Source of the DNA: Rhizobium sp. FKY42
GTDB lineage: Bacteria; Pseudomonadota; Alphaproteobacteria; Rhizobiales; Rhizobiaceae
Length of the DNA stretch: 64,000 nt
Direction of reading: 5' to 3'
Assembly: GCF_005222835.1 (NCBI RefSeq)
Contig: NZ_STGA01000062.1
Span: 87,315-151,314, forward strand
How positions within the stretch are numbered: position 1 is the first letter of the stretch; each line of letters begins with the position of its first letter. Below the pieces are notes generated by a model. The model was not told the DNA's origin. It saw nothing but the letters and a program-made list of their open reading frames with translations, and made no database searches. Below, in pieces: positions 18,437-26,858 of the stretch. Position numbers and translations under genes: made by a program.

Positions 18437-19090
18437 TCAGGCTCCCGACTTGTCATAGGGGCGGGCGAGCAGCATGGCGCGACCCTTGGATAGCGTGACC
18501 GAAATGATCCCTTCCGCAACATTGGAGATGGTGCGGGAAGAGCCGAAAGTCAGCTTGAAATTCTTCAGCGGATAGCGCGCGTTGCGGATGGTCAGACCTT
18601 CCAGCGCGGTGAAGCCGAGCACGGAGAACAGCGACCCCTTGGGCAGGTCCAGCTCCATGCCGGCATCGTTGCACAGCGGAAAGGCTTCTTCCTCGCCGGA
18701 GGTCAGCATCACCTCGAAATTGTCTTCCACAAGGCTCAATGCGGAAAGGTAATGTTGCAGCACGTGGTCGGAACGTTCACCGCCAAGCGCACCGACAAGG
18801 ATCAGTCGTTCTGCGCCGCGCGAGATCGCTTCTGCAATGGCGATTTCGCCATCGGTCGCGGCCTTGGAGGCAGGGTAGGCGCGCCTTTCGACCTTGGGAA
18901 AGGCCGCCTTCAGAGCCTCATCGCTCGAATCGAAATCACCGACCCAGATTTCAGGCGTCAGTCCCAGCGCGCTTGCGTGGTGAATACCGCTATCGGCGGC
19001 GATCACGCGGCTGTCTTTCGTCACGGCGCGCAGCCGGTCCGTCACGGTAATGTTGCCGCCCAGAAGAATGGAAAATGTCGGTGTGCTCAT
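18437..19090 (-). CDS. thiN: Thiamine pyrophosphokinase
   Basis: This 217-residue protein transfers pyrophosphate from ATP to thiamine, giving thiamine pyrophosphate. Family motifs are visible: ADSGIHHA (about 30), WVGDFDSSD (about 50), the TDGEIAIAEA motif (about 80) and LGGERSDHVLQH (about 100), with the C-terminal substrate-binding domain ending SVTLSKGRAMLL. The ATG at 19090 is chosen because the conserved domain begins there; an upstream in-frame start at 19153 has no support. It completes the salvage route with thiBPQ, which imports its substrate, yet it is not behind a TPP riboswitch. uup follows 5 bases later. Confidence 0.93.
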   Translation of the reverse strand: MSTPTFSILLGGNITVTDRLRAVTKDSRVIAADSGIHHASALGLTPEIWVGDFDSSDEALKAAFPKVERRAYPASKAATDGEIAIAEAISRGAERLILVGALGGERSDHVLQHYLSALSLVEDNFEVMLTSGEEEAFPLCNDAGMELDLPKGSLFSVLGFTALEGLTIRNARYPLKNFKLTFGSSRTISNVAEGIISVTLSKGRAMLLARPYDKSGA

Positions 19091-19207
19091 GGGGTCTGCC
19101 CATATCCTATTCGCAGGGGATATGAAAAGCCGGAATTGCCGGTTTTCCGGCACTCTTGCGTCAATAGAGGTCGCTGATTAGGTTTGGCCGAAGCAGGAGA
19201 CGCATTC

Positions 19208-20047
19208 ATGCAGTTTACGGGTACGGCCGATTACATTGCCGACAAGGATTTGATGGTGGCAGTTAACGCCGCGATCCGTCTGGAACGGCCGCTTCTGGTC
19301 AAGGGTGAACCCGGCACCGGAAAGACGGAGCTGGCGCGGCAGGTGGCGGTAGCACTTGGGCTGGAGATGATCGAGTGGAACATCAAATCCACCACCAAGG
19401 CGCAGCAGGGTCTATATGAATATGATGCCGTTTCGCGCCTGCGCGATAGTCAGCTGGGTGATCCGCGCGTCAACGACGTGGCGAACTACATTCGCCGAGG
19501 CAAGCTCTGGCAGGCCTTTGCCGCAGGACAAAAGGTCGTGCTTCTGATCGATGAGATCGACAAGGCCGATATCGAGTTCCCCAATGACCTGTTGCAGGAA
19601 CTCGACCGCATGGAATTCCACGTTTACGAGACAGGCGAGACCGTGAGAGCCAAGGTGCGGCCCATTGTCATCATCACATCCAACAACGAGAAGGAGCTGC
19701 CCGATGCCTTCCTGCGCCGCTGCTTCTTCCATTACATCCGCTTCCCGGATGCCGAGACGTTGTCAAGGATCGTCGAGGTGCATTATCCCGGTATCAAACA
19801 GAAATTGGTGAGTGCGGCGCTGACCCAGTTTTACGAGATCCGCGAAATGCCGGGGCTGAAGAAAAAGCCTTCAACGTCCGAAGCACTCGACTGGATACGC
19901 CTGCTGGTTTCCGACGATGTGGACCCGGACGACCTGCGCGCCGACGTCAAGAACGCACTGCCTAAGCTGCACGGCGCTCTTCTCAAGAACGAGCAGGATG
20001 TGCATCTCTTCGAGCGGCTGGCCTTCATGGCTAGGCGCGAGCGATAG
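19208..20047 (+). CDS. MoxR-family AAA ATPase
   Basis: This 279-residue AAA+ ATPase is of the MoxR/CoxD kind, which act as chaperones that mature metalloenzymes or large complexes together with a VWA-domain partner. Walker A is KGEPGTGKTELA (about residues 33-44), Walker B is VVLLIDEIDKAD, sensor 1 is ITSNNEKELPDAF and the arginine finger LRRCFF. The ATG at 19208 has AGGAGA 8 bases upstream, better than the earlier 19184. Its natural partner, the VWA gene at 21175, is separated from it here by metA and the SAM-II riboswitch. The client is unknown. Confidence 0.9.
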   Translation: MQFTGTADYIADKDLMVAVNAAIRLERPLLVKGEPGTGKTELARQVAVALGLEMIEWNIKSTTKAQQGLYEYDAVSRLRDSQLGDPRVNDVANYIRRGKLWQAFAAGQKVVLLIDEIDKADIEFPNDLLQELDRMEFHVYETGETVRAKVRPIVIITSNNEKELPDAFLRRCFFHYIRFPDAETLSRIVEVHYPGIKQKLVSAALTQFYEIREMPGLKKKPSTSEALDWIRLLVSDDVDPDDLRADVKNALPKLHGALLKNEQDVHLFERLAFMARRER

Positions 20048-20074
20048 GCGGGGAAGTACGGTCTTCCACCCTGA

Positions 20075-20103
20075 TTGACCTTCGCGGAATTAGGGCCTAT
20101 CTA
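20075..20103 (+). promoter_or_regulatory. Housekeeping promoter of metA
   Basis: TTGACC (20075-20080), 17 bases, TATCTA (20098-20103) is a good sigma-70 match. Its start point, at about 20109, falls immediately before the SAM-II aptamer. Confidence 0.65.
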
Positions 20104-20111
20104 GAAGGCTC

Positions 20112-20165
20112 ATCGTGGTGATTTGGCCGGTCGGCTTGCAGCCACGTTAAATAAGTCGCTAAAGG
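20112..20165 (+). ncRNA. SAM-II riboswitch (metA RNA motif)
   Basis: The sequence follows the SAM-II consensus almost base for base: CGTGGTGATTTGGCCGGTCGG, CTTGCAGCCACGTTAA and AAGTCGCTAAAG. The P1 stem CGTGG/CCACG and the downstream pseudoknot strand are intact. It binds S-adenosylmethionine and lies 83 bases ahead of metA, the classic location in Rhizobiales. Confidence 0.97.
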
Positions 20166-20196
20166 GCCGCGAGAAGAGATTTAAACCCTTCCACGG

Positions 20197-20227
20197 ACCG
20201 GTTGCGATATTCGCCACCGGTTTTTTT
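20197..20227 (+). terminator. Probable riboswitch expression-platform terminator
   Basis: ACCGGT-t-GCGA-tat-TCGC-c-ACCGGT forms a strong hairpin followed by TTTTTTTGTTTTTG. Upstream, CCGGTC inside the aptamer (20127-20132) is complementary to GACCGG (20196-20201) in the 5-prime arm, so aptamer folding and terminator folding can be linked. Confidence 0.8.
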
Positions 20228-20247
20228 GTTTTTGTCGAGTTCGAACC

Positions 20248-21168
20248 ATGCCCATCAAGATTCCAGATACGCTTCCTGCCTTCGAAACACTGTTGAACGA
20301 AGGCGTGCGGGTCATGACAGAGACGGTGGCTGTGCGGCAGGACATCCGTCCGTTGCAGATCGGTCTGCTGAACCTGATGCCGAACAAGATCAAGACGGAA
20401 GTGCAGATGGCGCGCCTCGTTGGTGCGTCTCCGCTTCAGGTGGAGCTTTCCCTGGTGCGTATTGGCGGACACAAGGCCAAGAACACCTCGGAAGAGCATC
20501 TTCTGGCGTTTTATGAGACCTGGGAAGAGGTCAAGCATCGCAAGTTCGATGGCTTCATCATCACCGGTGCGCCGGTCGAGACGCTTGCCTTCGAAGACGT
20601 GACCTATTGGGACGAGATGCAGCAGATTTTCAATTGGACGGAAACCAATGTCCATTCGACACTGAATGTCTGCTGGGGCGCAATGGCGGCTATCTATCAC
20701 TTCCACAAGGTGCCGAAGCATGAGCTGAAGGCCAAGGCTTTCGGCGTCTATCGTCACCGCAATCTCTGCCCGTCCTCCATCTACCTCAACGGTTTCTCGG
20801 ATGATTTCCAGGTGCCGGTTTCACGCTGGACCGAAGTGCGCCGCGCCGATATCGAAAAGGTGCCGGGGCTGGAAATCCTCATGGAATCGGATGAAATGGG
20901 CGTGTGCCTCGTTCATGAGAAGCGCGGTAACCGGCTCTATATGTTCAACCATGTGGAATATGACTCCACCTCGTTGGCGGATGAATATTTCCGTGACGTG
21001 AATGCGGGTGTTCCCATCAAGATGCCGCATAACTATTTTCCGCATAATGATGTTACACTGACGCCGCAGAACCGCTGGCGCAGCCATGCGCACCTGTTTT
21101 TCGGCAACTGGATCAACGAGATCTACCAGACGACGCATTACGATCTGAACCAGATCGGTATTCGGTAA
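20248..21168 (+). CDS. metA: Homoserine O-acyltransferase (predicted acetyl-CoA specific)
   Basis: This 306-residue MetA-family enzyme acylates homoserine, the first committed step to methionine. The catalytic set is in register with the E. coli enzyme: nucleophile C142 in NVCWGA, H235 and E237 in MFNHVEYD. Residue 111 is glutamate ([11 protein letters not shown]); in this family Glu-111 marks acetyl-CoA use and Gly-111 marks succinyl-CoA use, so the product is predicted to be O-acetylhomoserine in spite of the usual name homoserine O-succinyltransferase. It follows a SAM-II riboswitch and a terminator hairpin, so it is shut off when SAM is plentiful. The VWA gene begins 6 bases after the stop codon. 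Confidence 0.96.
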   Translation: MPIKIPDTLPAFETLLNEGVRVMTETVAVRQDIRPLQIGLLNLMPNKIKTEVQMARLVGASPLQVELSLVRIGGHKAKNTSEEHLLAFYETWEEVKHRKFDGFIITGAPVETLAFEDVTYWDEMQQIFNWTETNVHSTLNVCWGAMAAIYHFHKVPKHELKAKAFGVYRHRNLCPSSIYLNGFSDDFQVPVSRWTEVRRADIEKVPGLEILMESDEMGVCLVHEKRGNRLYMFNHVEYDSTSLADEYFRDVNAGVPIKMPHNYFPHNDVTLTPQNRWRSHAHLFFGNWINEIYQTTHYDLNQIGIR

Positions 21169-21174
21169 GATGTG

Positions 21175-22356
21175 ATGTTCATTCCCTTCTTCCTGAAGCT
21201 CAAACAAGCGAAAGTCCCGGTCACACTGCGGGAGTTTCTGGACCTTCTGGGGGGAATGGAAGCAGGACTTGCGGATTTCGATGTCGAGGCCTTCTACTTC
21301 CTCGCCCGTGCTGCGCTGGTGAAGGATGAGCGCCATATAGACCGTTTCGATCAGGTCTTTTCCGAGCACTTCCGTGGGCTCGGCATCTTGTCCGCTGAAG
21401 GTGGCGTGGATGTCGAAGCACTGCCGGAAGACTGGCTGCGCAAGCTGGCCGAGAAGCATCTGACGCCGGAAGAGAAGGCGCTTGTGGAGTCGCTTGGTGG
21501 CTTCGACAAGCTGATGGAGACGCTTAAAAAGCGGCTGGAAGAGCAGAAGGGCCGTCATCAGGGCGGTTCGAAATGGATCGGCACCGCTGGTACCTCACCC
21601 TTCGGTGCCTATGGCTATAATCCAGAAGGCGTTCGCATCGGACAGGAAGGCTCACGCCATCGCAAGGCGGTGAAGGTGTGGGACAAACGCGAGTTTCGCG
21701 ATTTTGACGATGCCCGAGAGATCGGCACCCGCAATATCAAGGTTGCGCTGAAGCGCCTGCGCCGCTGGGTGCGGGAAGGGGCCGCCGACGAGCTGGATAT
21801 GGCAGGCACCATCCGCTCCACCGCCGAACACGGTTATCTCGATGTGCAGACACGGCCGGAACGGCGTAACGCCGTGAAGCTTCTGATGTTCTTCGATGTC
21901 GGCGGCTCGATGGACGATCATGTCATGGTGGTGGAGGAATTGTTCTCCGCGGCCCGCGCCGAGTTCCGGCATCTGGAGCACTTTTACTTCCACAACTGCC
22001 TCTACGAAAGTGTGTGGCGCGATAACCGCCGCCGGTCCGAAAGGCTTTCCGTCACCGATATCCTGCGGAGCTATGGGACTGACTACAAGGTCATCTTCGT
22101 GGGCGATGCGACCATGAGCCCCTACGAGATCACCCATGCGGGCGGGTCTGTCGAACACTGGAACAAAGAACCCGGAGCTGCATGGATCGCCCGGATAACT
22201 GATCATTTTCACCGTATCGCCTGGATCAATCCGGTGCCGGAGGGACATTGGGATTACACGCAATCCGTTCTTATCATGAGACAATTGCTGGAAGATCGGA
22301 TGTATCCGCTGACGCTTCAGGGGCTGGAGCAGGCCACGCGGCAGTTGTCGCGATAG
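21175..22356 (+). CDS. VWA domain protein (CoxE-like), partner of MoxR ATPase
   Basis: This 393-residue protein has an all-helical N-terminal half and a C-terminal von Willebrand A domain starting at about residue 225 (VKLLMFFDVGGSMDDHVM). The metal-site motif, usually DxSxS, reads DVGGS, so the first serine is replaced by glycine. A conserved basic linker (RRWVREGAADELDMAGTIRSTAEHG) precedes it, as in CoxE-like proteins that work with MoxR ATPases. It starts 6 bases after metA; GTG 21172 is an alternative start. The MoxR gene lies on the other side of metA, so the pair is split but still in one transcription direction. The substrate is unknown. Confidence 0.85.
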   Translation: MFIPFFLKLKQAKVPVTLREFLDLLGGMEAGLADFDVEAFYFLARAALVKDERHIDRFDQVFSEHFRGLGILSAEGGVDVEALPEDWLRKLAEKHLTPEEKALVESLGGFDKLMETLKKRLEEQKGRHQGGSKWIGTAGTSPFGAYGYNPEGVRIGQEGSRHRKAVKVWDKREFRDFDDAREIGTRNIKVALKRLRRWVREGAADELDMAGTIRSTAEHGYLDVQTRPERRNAVKLLMFFDVGGSMDDHVMVVEELFSAARAEFRHLEHFYFHNCLYESVWRDNRRRSERLSVTDILRSYGTDYKVIFVGDATMSPYEITHAGGSVEHWNKEPGAAWIARITDHFHRIAWINPVPEGHWDYTQSVLIMRQLLEDRMYPLTLQGLEQATRQLSR

Positions 22357-22435
22357 TGCTTCATGGCCGATTGCTAAAACCTCTGAAATAAAGCAGTTTG
22401 CCGCCCACATCGAAAAGTATGACAGGATGGCAGGC

Positions 22436-23455
22436 ATGACGACGCAGGGCGAAATCTTCGGCACCACCCCCAAGGGCGAAACGGTTTACCGGGTCAAGAT
22501 TTCCGGCGGTGGCCTGACGGCCCATGTCATCACCTGGGGTGCGGTCATTCAGGATCTCCGCCTTGAAGGTCACGAAGCACCGCTGGTCCTGGGTTTCGAT
22601 ACGTTCGAAAATTATCCGAAATATTCCTCCTATTTCGGCGCGACGCCGGGACGTGTCGCCAACCGCATCGGCAAGGGCCAGTTCACGCTGGATGGCATTC
22701 ATTATCAGCTGGATCTGAACCAGAACGGCAATACGCATCTCCATGGTGGCAGCGATGGGCTGGGCAAAACCAACTGGACGATCATTGCACATGCTGAGAA
22801 TAAAGTGATCCTGCAGGTCACTGACACTGATGGCCGGGGCGGTTATCCGGGTAATTGTACGGTCACTGCGACCTATGAGCTGAAGGATGATGGTGTTCTC
22901 AACGTCGTCTATGAGAGTGTCACGGATCAGCCGACGCTCGCCAACATCTGCCAACACACCTATTTCAACCTTGATGGCCGCGACGATACGCTCGGCCACG
23001 ACATCATGATCGCTGCCGATCATTATCTGGAGCTGGACGAGCATCAGGTGCCGACCGGTAAACTGATGCCGGTTGAAGGTACGCCGATGGACCTGCGCCA
23101 GCTCGGGCCGCTGCGTCGTACGGATGCAAGCGGCGCGCAGGTGAATTTTGATCACAATTATTGCCTGTCGAACGAGCGCGTGGAGAAGCGTTCCGTGGCA
23201 CTGGTGCGCAGCGTCAATTCGGGTGTTTCGTTGGAGGTCCGCACCACGGAGCCGGGTGTGCAACTCTACGGCGGCTTCAAGCTGAAACCGACCGTTCCCG
23301 GTCTCTCCGGCAAGCTCTATGGTCCCTATGCAGGACTGTGCCTGGAAACGCAGATCTGGCCGGATGCCATCAATCATCCGGTCTTCCCGAATGCGATTCT
23401 GCGTTCCGGCGAAGTGCTTCGTCAGGAAACGGATTACGTGTTCTCCAAGAGCTGA
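22436..23455 (+). CDS. galM: Aldose 1-epimerase (galactose mutarotase)
   Basis: This 339-residue beta-sandwich enzyme interconverts alpha and beta anomers of aldoses. Family marks are FGATPGRVANRI (about 70-82), the NTHLHGGSDGLGKTNW block (about 96-111), the catalytic histidine in NICQHTYFNLDG (about 168), FDHNYCL (about 238) and the late GLCLETQIWPDAINHP (about 298-313). ATG 22436 is preferred over 22427 because AGGATGG stands 5 bases upstream. The aminotransferase gene follows 26 bases later, possibly in one transcript, though no pathway link is evident. Confidence 0.92.
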   Translation: MTTQGEIFGTTPKGETVYRVKISGGGLTAHVITWGAVIQDLRLEGHEAPLVLGFDTFENYPKYSSYFGATPGRVANRIGKGQFTLDGIHYQLDLNQNGNTHLHGGSDGLGKTNWTIIAHAENKVILQVTDTDGRGGYPGNCTVTATYELKDDGVLNVVYESVTDQPTLANICQHTYFNLDGRDDTLGHDIMIAADHYLELDEHQVPTGKLMPVEGTPMDLRQLGPLRRTDASGAQVNFDHNYCLSNERVEKRSVALVRSVNSGVSLEVRTTEPGVQLYGGFKLKPTVPGLSGKLYGPYAGLCLETQIWPDAINHPVFPNAILRSGEVLRQETDYVFSKS

Positions 23456-23481
23456 GTTTTCCTTTGGCCATCGGGGTGCCT

Positions 23482-24651
23482 ATGCCCGCCTTCAACCCGC
23501 TGATCGAACAGATTTCGCCGCCGCCCGTGCCATCGGTTCAGGCCTGGGCGCGGGCCTATGATGGCGCAAATGGCCCGCTGATCGATCTGTCGCAGGCGGT
23601 TCCCGGCTATCCGCCACATCCAAAGATGCTGGAGCTGTTGGGCGAAGCGGCATCCTCGCGCGCCTCCACCGGTTATGGAGCGATTGAAGGCGATCGCATC
23701 CTGCGCGATGCCTATGCGGCACATGTGAGCGAGGCTTACGGCGCGCCACTGACTGCGCAGAATGTGCACATTACCTCGGGCTGCAATCAGGCTTTCATCT
23801 GTACGGTGATGGCCGTTGCCGGTGCGGGCGATACGGTGTTGATGACCAACCCCTATTACTTCAACCACCAGACAACGCTTGCCATGCTGGGCATTACCAC
23901 GAAGCTGGTGGAATGCCATCCGGCAAGGGGATTTTTGCCGACCATCGAGGATATTCAGCGGCGGATCGATCAGGGCGTAAAGGCTCTGGCAATCGTGTCG
24001 CCCAACAATCCGACCGGTGCCATTTATCCGCCGGATCTATTGGGTGCGATTGCGGATCTATGCCATTCGAACGGGCTCTGGCTGATCCTCGATGAGACCT
24101 ACCGGGATTTTCTGCCTGCCGCCGGTGTCGCGCCGCACGGGCTCTTCGCCCGTCAGGACTGGCAGGATACGATCGTCTCGCTCTACAGTTTCTCGAAAAG
24201 CTTCTGCATTCCCGGCCACCGGCTGGGTGCCATCACTGCCGGACCCGCCTTTATCGCGCAGGTCACCAAGATCATGGATAACCTGCAGATCTGTGCGCCG
24301 CGGGCGGCTCAGACGGCGGTGGCTCAGGCCTTGCCGCTGCTTTCGGATTGGCGGGAAGAAAACCGGCAGAAAATCCTCAGGCGCGCGCAGGCTCTGGACG
24401 AGGTCATGCGCGGTGTTTCAGGCTGGACGCTCGAGGCGTTGGGTGCCTATTTCGCCTTCATACGCCATCCTTTTGGTGGCGTCGGTTCTGCAGAAGTTGC
24501 GGAAGCGCTCGCCAAAAAGGCCGGCGTTTCCTGCATTCCGGGAGGCTATTTCGGCCCCGGCCAGGAGCACTATCTGCGGTTTGCTTTTGCCAATGCCGAT
24601 GTGGACGGCCTTCAAATGCTTGGCAAGCGGCTGGGAGATTTCAATCTATGA
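23482..24651 (+). CDS. PLP-dependent aminotransferase, class I/II
   Basis: This 389-residue protein is a fold-type I aminotransferase. The cofactor lysine is in SFSKSFCIPGHRLGAI (about residue 238), the phosphate and ring contacts in TSGCNQAF (about 97-104), NNPTGAIY (about 175) and LDETYRDF (about 203), and the substrate-carboxylate arginine in LRFAFAN near the end. The protein belongs to the aspartate/alanine group but the substrate cannot be read from sequence. ATG 23482 follows GGGG at 5 bases. It is last in the galM transcript. Confidence 0.88.
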   Translation: MPAFNPLIEQISPPPVPSVQAWARAYDGANGPLIDLSQAVPGYPPHPKMLELLGEAASSRASTGYGAIEGDRILRDAYAAHVSEAYGAPLTAQNVHITSGCNQAFICTVMAVAGAGDTVLMTNPYYFNHQTTLAMLGITTKLVECHPARGFLPTIEDIQRRIDQGVKALAIVSPNNPTGAIYPPDLLGAIADLCHSNGLWLILDETYRDFLPAAGVAPHGLFARQDWQDTIVSLYSFSKSFCIPGHRLGAITAGPAFIAQVTKIMDNLQICAPRAAQTAVAQALPLLSDWREENRQKILRRAQALDEVMRGVSGWTLEALGAYFAFIRHPFGGVGSAEVAEALAKKAGVSCIPGGYFGPGQEHYLRFAFANADVDGLQMLGKRLGDFNL

Positions 24652-24655
24652 AAAT

Positions 24656-24677
24656 GCCCGGACCGTGAGGTCCGGGC
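24656..24677. terminator. Convergent-gene hairpin
   Basis: CCCGGACC-gtga-GGTCCGGG is a perfect 8-bp stem between the converging aminotransferase and DUF2076 genes. It has no U-tract, so it is at best a weak terminator. Confidence 0.45.
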
Positions 24678-24709
24678 AGGTTCAGTCCGTCTATCGAGAG
24701 GGACAGAAA

Positions 24710-25309
24710 TCAGAACTGCATGTCTTCTTCCATGCCTGCATCATCTGCTGGCTCTTCGGCAGGAGTTTCGGCTGCCTGCGCTTCGTCACCGCCAATCATA
24801 CCGGCGATGGCGTTACCCAGAAGCACGCCACCAGCCACACCCATGGCTGTCTGCGCCGCACCTGCCAGGAAGCCGCCGCCACGCTGTGGCTGGGCGTAAC
24901 CCTGCTGGCCGAAACCAGACGCTTGGGGTTGGCCGCCCCACGGGTTGCCTGGATTGCGCGGCCCTGCCATGGGGCCACCATGCGGACCACCTTGAAGCAT
25001 GCCCTGCTGTGGCGCATGGGTGGAACGGGCTGGCTGCGAGCTGCCGAACAGGCTGGAAAAGAAGCCGCCGCTGGAGGCAGGCCGGGAAGCGAGCTGGTAT
25101 TCCAGCTCCTCGATCCGCCGCTGTGCCTGTTCCAGCGCCTGTTCCTGCACAACGATCGTCTGCGCCATGAAATAGGGTGCTCCGGGCTGGCTGGCGATGC
25201 GATCACGAATGAAGGCATCCGCTTCCGCATCGCGCGGGCCCGACTGGCTTTCCACCCGGGAAAGCTTGCCGAACAAACCCTCGATCGCCTGGCGGTCGTT
25301 GTAGTCCAT
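24710..25309 (-). CDS. DUF2076 family protein
   Basis: This 199-residue protein has the DUF2076 layout. The N-terminal helical part (residues 1-75) is conserved: NDRQAIEGLFGKLSRVE, then PYFMAQTIVVQEQALEQAQRRIEELEYQL, a short coiled coil. The middle is Gly, Pro and Gln rich with low complexity. A conserved hydrophobic Gly/Ala segment (GFLAGAAQTAMGVAGGVLLGNAIAGMI, about 143-169) could enter a membrane, and the tail is strongly acidic. Function is not known; proteins of this kind are often cell-envelope or periplasmic ligand-binding proteins, which is only a suggestion here. The Bax inhibitor-1 gene is 35 bases upstream on the same strand. Confidence 0.85.
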   Translation of the reverse strand: MDYNDRQAIEGLFGKLSRVESQSGPRDAEADAFIRDRIASQPGAPYFMAQTIVVQEQALEQAQRRIEELEYQLASRPASSGGFFSSLFGSSQPARSTHAPQQGMLQGGPHGGPMAGPRNPGNPWGGQPQASGFGQQGYAQPQRGGGFLAGAAQTAMGVAGGVLLGNAIAGMIGGDEAQAAETPAEEPADDAGMEEDMQF

Positions 25310-25343
25310 CGTAGATTTCCTCCTTGAGGTTGTTTGGACTTGG

Positions 25344-26054
25344 TTATTCTTCGCGCTGGCCGGTGAGGCTCAGCAGAAGCTGGAAGATGTTGACGAAGTT
25401 CAGGTAGAGCGAGAGAGCGCCGAAGACGGCAAGCTTCTGCTGGCTTTCCTGATCGAAGTTCTCGGCATACTGCTCCTTGATGTTCTGCGTATCCCAGGCA
25501 GTCAGGCCGACGAAGACGATGATGCCGATGACGGACACGGCAAACTGCAGGGCGCTGGAGCCGAGGAAGATGTTGACGATCGAGGCAATCATCACACCGA
25601 TCAGACCCATGATCAGGAACGAACCGAACTTCGCCAGATCGCGCTTTGTCACATAGCCGTAGAGGCTGGTTGCGCCGAACATGGTGGCAGCGATGAAGAA
25701 GGTGCGTGCGATGCTGGCGCCCGTGAAGACGAGGAATACGGAAGCGAGCGACAGACCCATGACGGCACAGAAGGCCCAGAAGGTCATCTGCGCGGTGGAG
25801 GCCGACATCGTCTGGATCTTGAACGAGAAGAAGAAGACGAAGGCGAGCGGAGCCAGCATCACCACCCACTTCAGCGGGCTGGAGAAGATTGGCACGTAAA
25901 GAGCAGGCGTCGTGCCGACGATAAAGGCCACGATGCCGGTGATGATGAGGCCGAGGCCCATATAGTTGTAGACGCGCAGCATATGCTGGCGCAGTCCCTC
26001 GTCAAAGGCGGCCTGGGACTGGATGGCCGGGTTGTATCCGAAACGCGGATTCAT
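25344..26054 (-). CDS. Bax inhibitor-1/YccA family membrane protein
   Basis: This 236-residue inner-membrane protein has seven predicted hydrophobic helices and the family signature near the end (VFVGLTAWDTQNIKEQY) with conserved aspartates. The N-terminus (SQAAFDEGLRQHMLRVYNYMGLGL) is typical of the alphaproteobacterial members. In E. coli YccA modulates the FtsH protease; others conduct calcium. It is followed at 35 bases by DUF2076 and preceded by the sigma/anti-sigma genes, 31 bases from the anti-sigma stop, so one transcript is possible. Confidence 0.92.
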   Translation of the reverse strand: MNPRFGYNPAIQSQAAFDEGLRQHMLRVYNYMGLGLIITGIVAFIVGTTPALYVPIFSSPLKWVVMLAPLAFVFFFSFKIQTMSASTAQMTFWAFCAVMGLSLASVFLVFTGASIARTFFIAATMFGATSLYGYVTKRDLAKFGSFLIMGLIGVMIASIVNIFLGSSALQFAVSVIGIIVFVGLTAWDTQNIKEQYAENFDQESQQKLAVFGALSLYLNFVNIFQLLLSLTGQREE

Positions 26055-26084
26055 GGCTTACTCCTGTGCGTTATTCTTCGTTGT

Positions 26085-26858
26085 TCAGTAAAGGGAACGG
26101 GCAAGACGTTCTGCCTCGTCCTTCAGGCGTGGTGCGCTCTGCCGCTCCGAAACAAGTGCATAGGCGACCTCACCGATCTGCCAGTAGGAAGCCGAGACTT
26201 CACCTTCGCGTGCCTGCATCACTTCCTGCACGGCAAAGAAACCGGGCCGTACGGCAAAGAGCGATAACTTCTTCTGTTCTGCGTCCGTCAGCGACATCTC
26301 GACGCTCGGGCCGAAGGCGGACGGGAAGATCTGCACATCGCTCACCTTCCACTCCTTCGGGATCTGCGGCATGACGATGGCGGTCGCGGAACGGATTTCC
26401 GCCGCATCATACTGCGAGGAGCCTGTTTGAGACGGCATGGATTCGCGCAGAACGGATGTGTCATGCGCGCGCATGGCTTCTTCCACGAAGGTGGGTGCCG
26501 GCGTGGACGCCTGGACGCTTGAAATTGTCAGTGGGCCGTAATGCTGGCTCAGCATCCATCCCGCGGCCACCAGCGCCACCGTTGCCGCCATTCGCTGAAA
26601 CGTGCGCAGATAGGCACCTCGCGACAGGGCAGATTGAAGACGACGGGCCGCCTCGCGCGTGTCTGCGCGGCCGTGGTTGCGGCCGCCTGACAACGCCAGG
26701 CGCAGCTCGCCGCGAATGGCCAGATCCGCCATGACGCGCGCCGCCACATCCGGGTTTTCCGACAGGTAGGACTCTACCTCAATGCGACGGCTGGCAGTCA
26801 GCTGGTCGTCGATATAGGCTTCAAGGTCGGAACTCTGGATCGGGTCAACGGGTGTCAT
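26085..26858 (-). CDS. Transmembrane anti-sigma factor
   Basis: This 257-residue protein is the cognate anti-sigma factor of the ECF sigma directly upstream. The N-terminal cytoplasmic domain (about 1-60: SSDLEAYIDDQLTASRRIEVESYLSENPDVAARV) has the anti-sigma fold but lacks the HxxxCxxC zinc site. One membrane helix follows at about 95-112 (VALVAAGWMLSQHY), then a periplasmic domain of 145 residues that presumably senses the signal. The start codon lies 14 bases inside the sigma gene, so the two are translationally coupled, as is usual for sigma/anti-sigma pairs. Confidence 0.88.
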   Translation of the reverse strand: MTPVDPIQSSDLEAYIDDQLTASRRIEVESYLSENPDVAARVMADLAIRGELRLALSGGRNHGRADTREAARRLQSALSRGAYLRTFQRMAATVALVAAGWMLSQHYGPLTISSVQASTPAPTFVEEAMRAHDTSVLRESMPSQTGSSQYDAAEIRSATAIVMPQIPKEWKVSDVQIFPSAFGPSVEMSLTDAEQKKLSLFAVRPGFFAVQEVMQAREGEVSASYWQIGEVAYALVSERQSAPRLKDEAERLARSLY

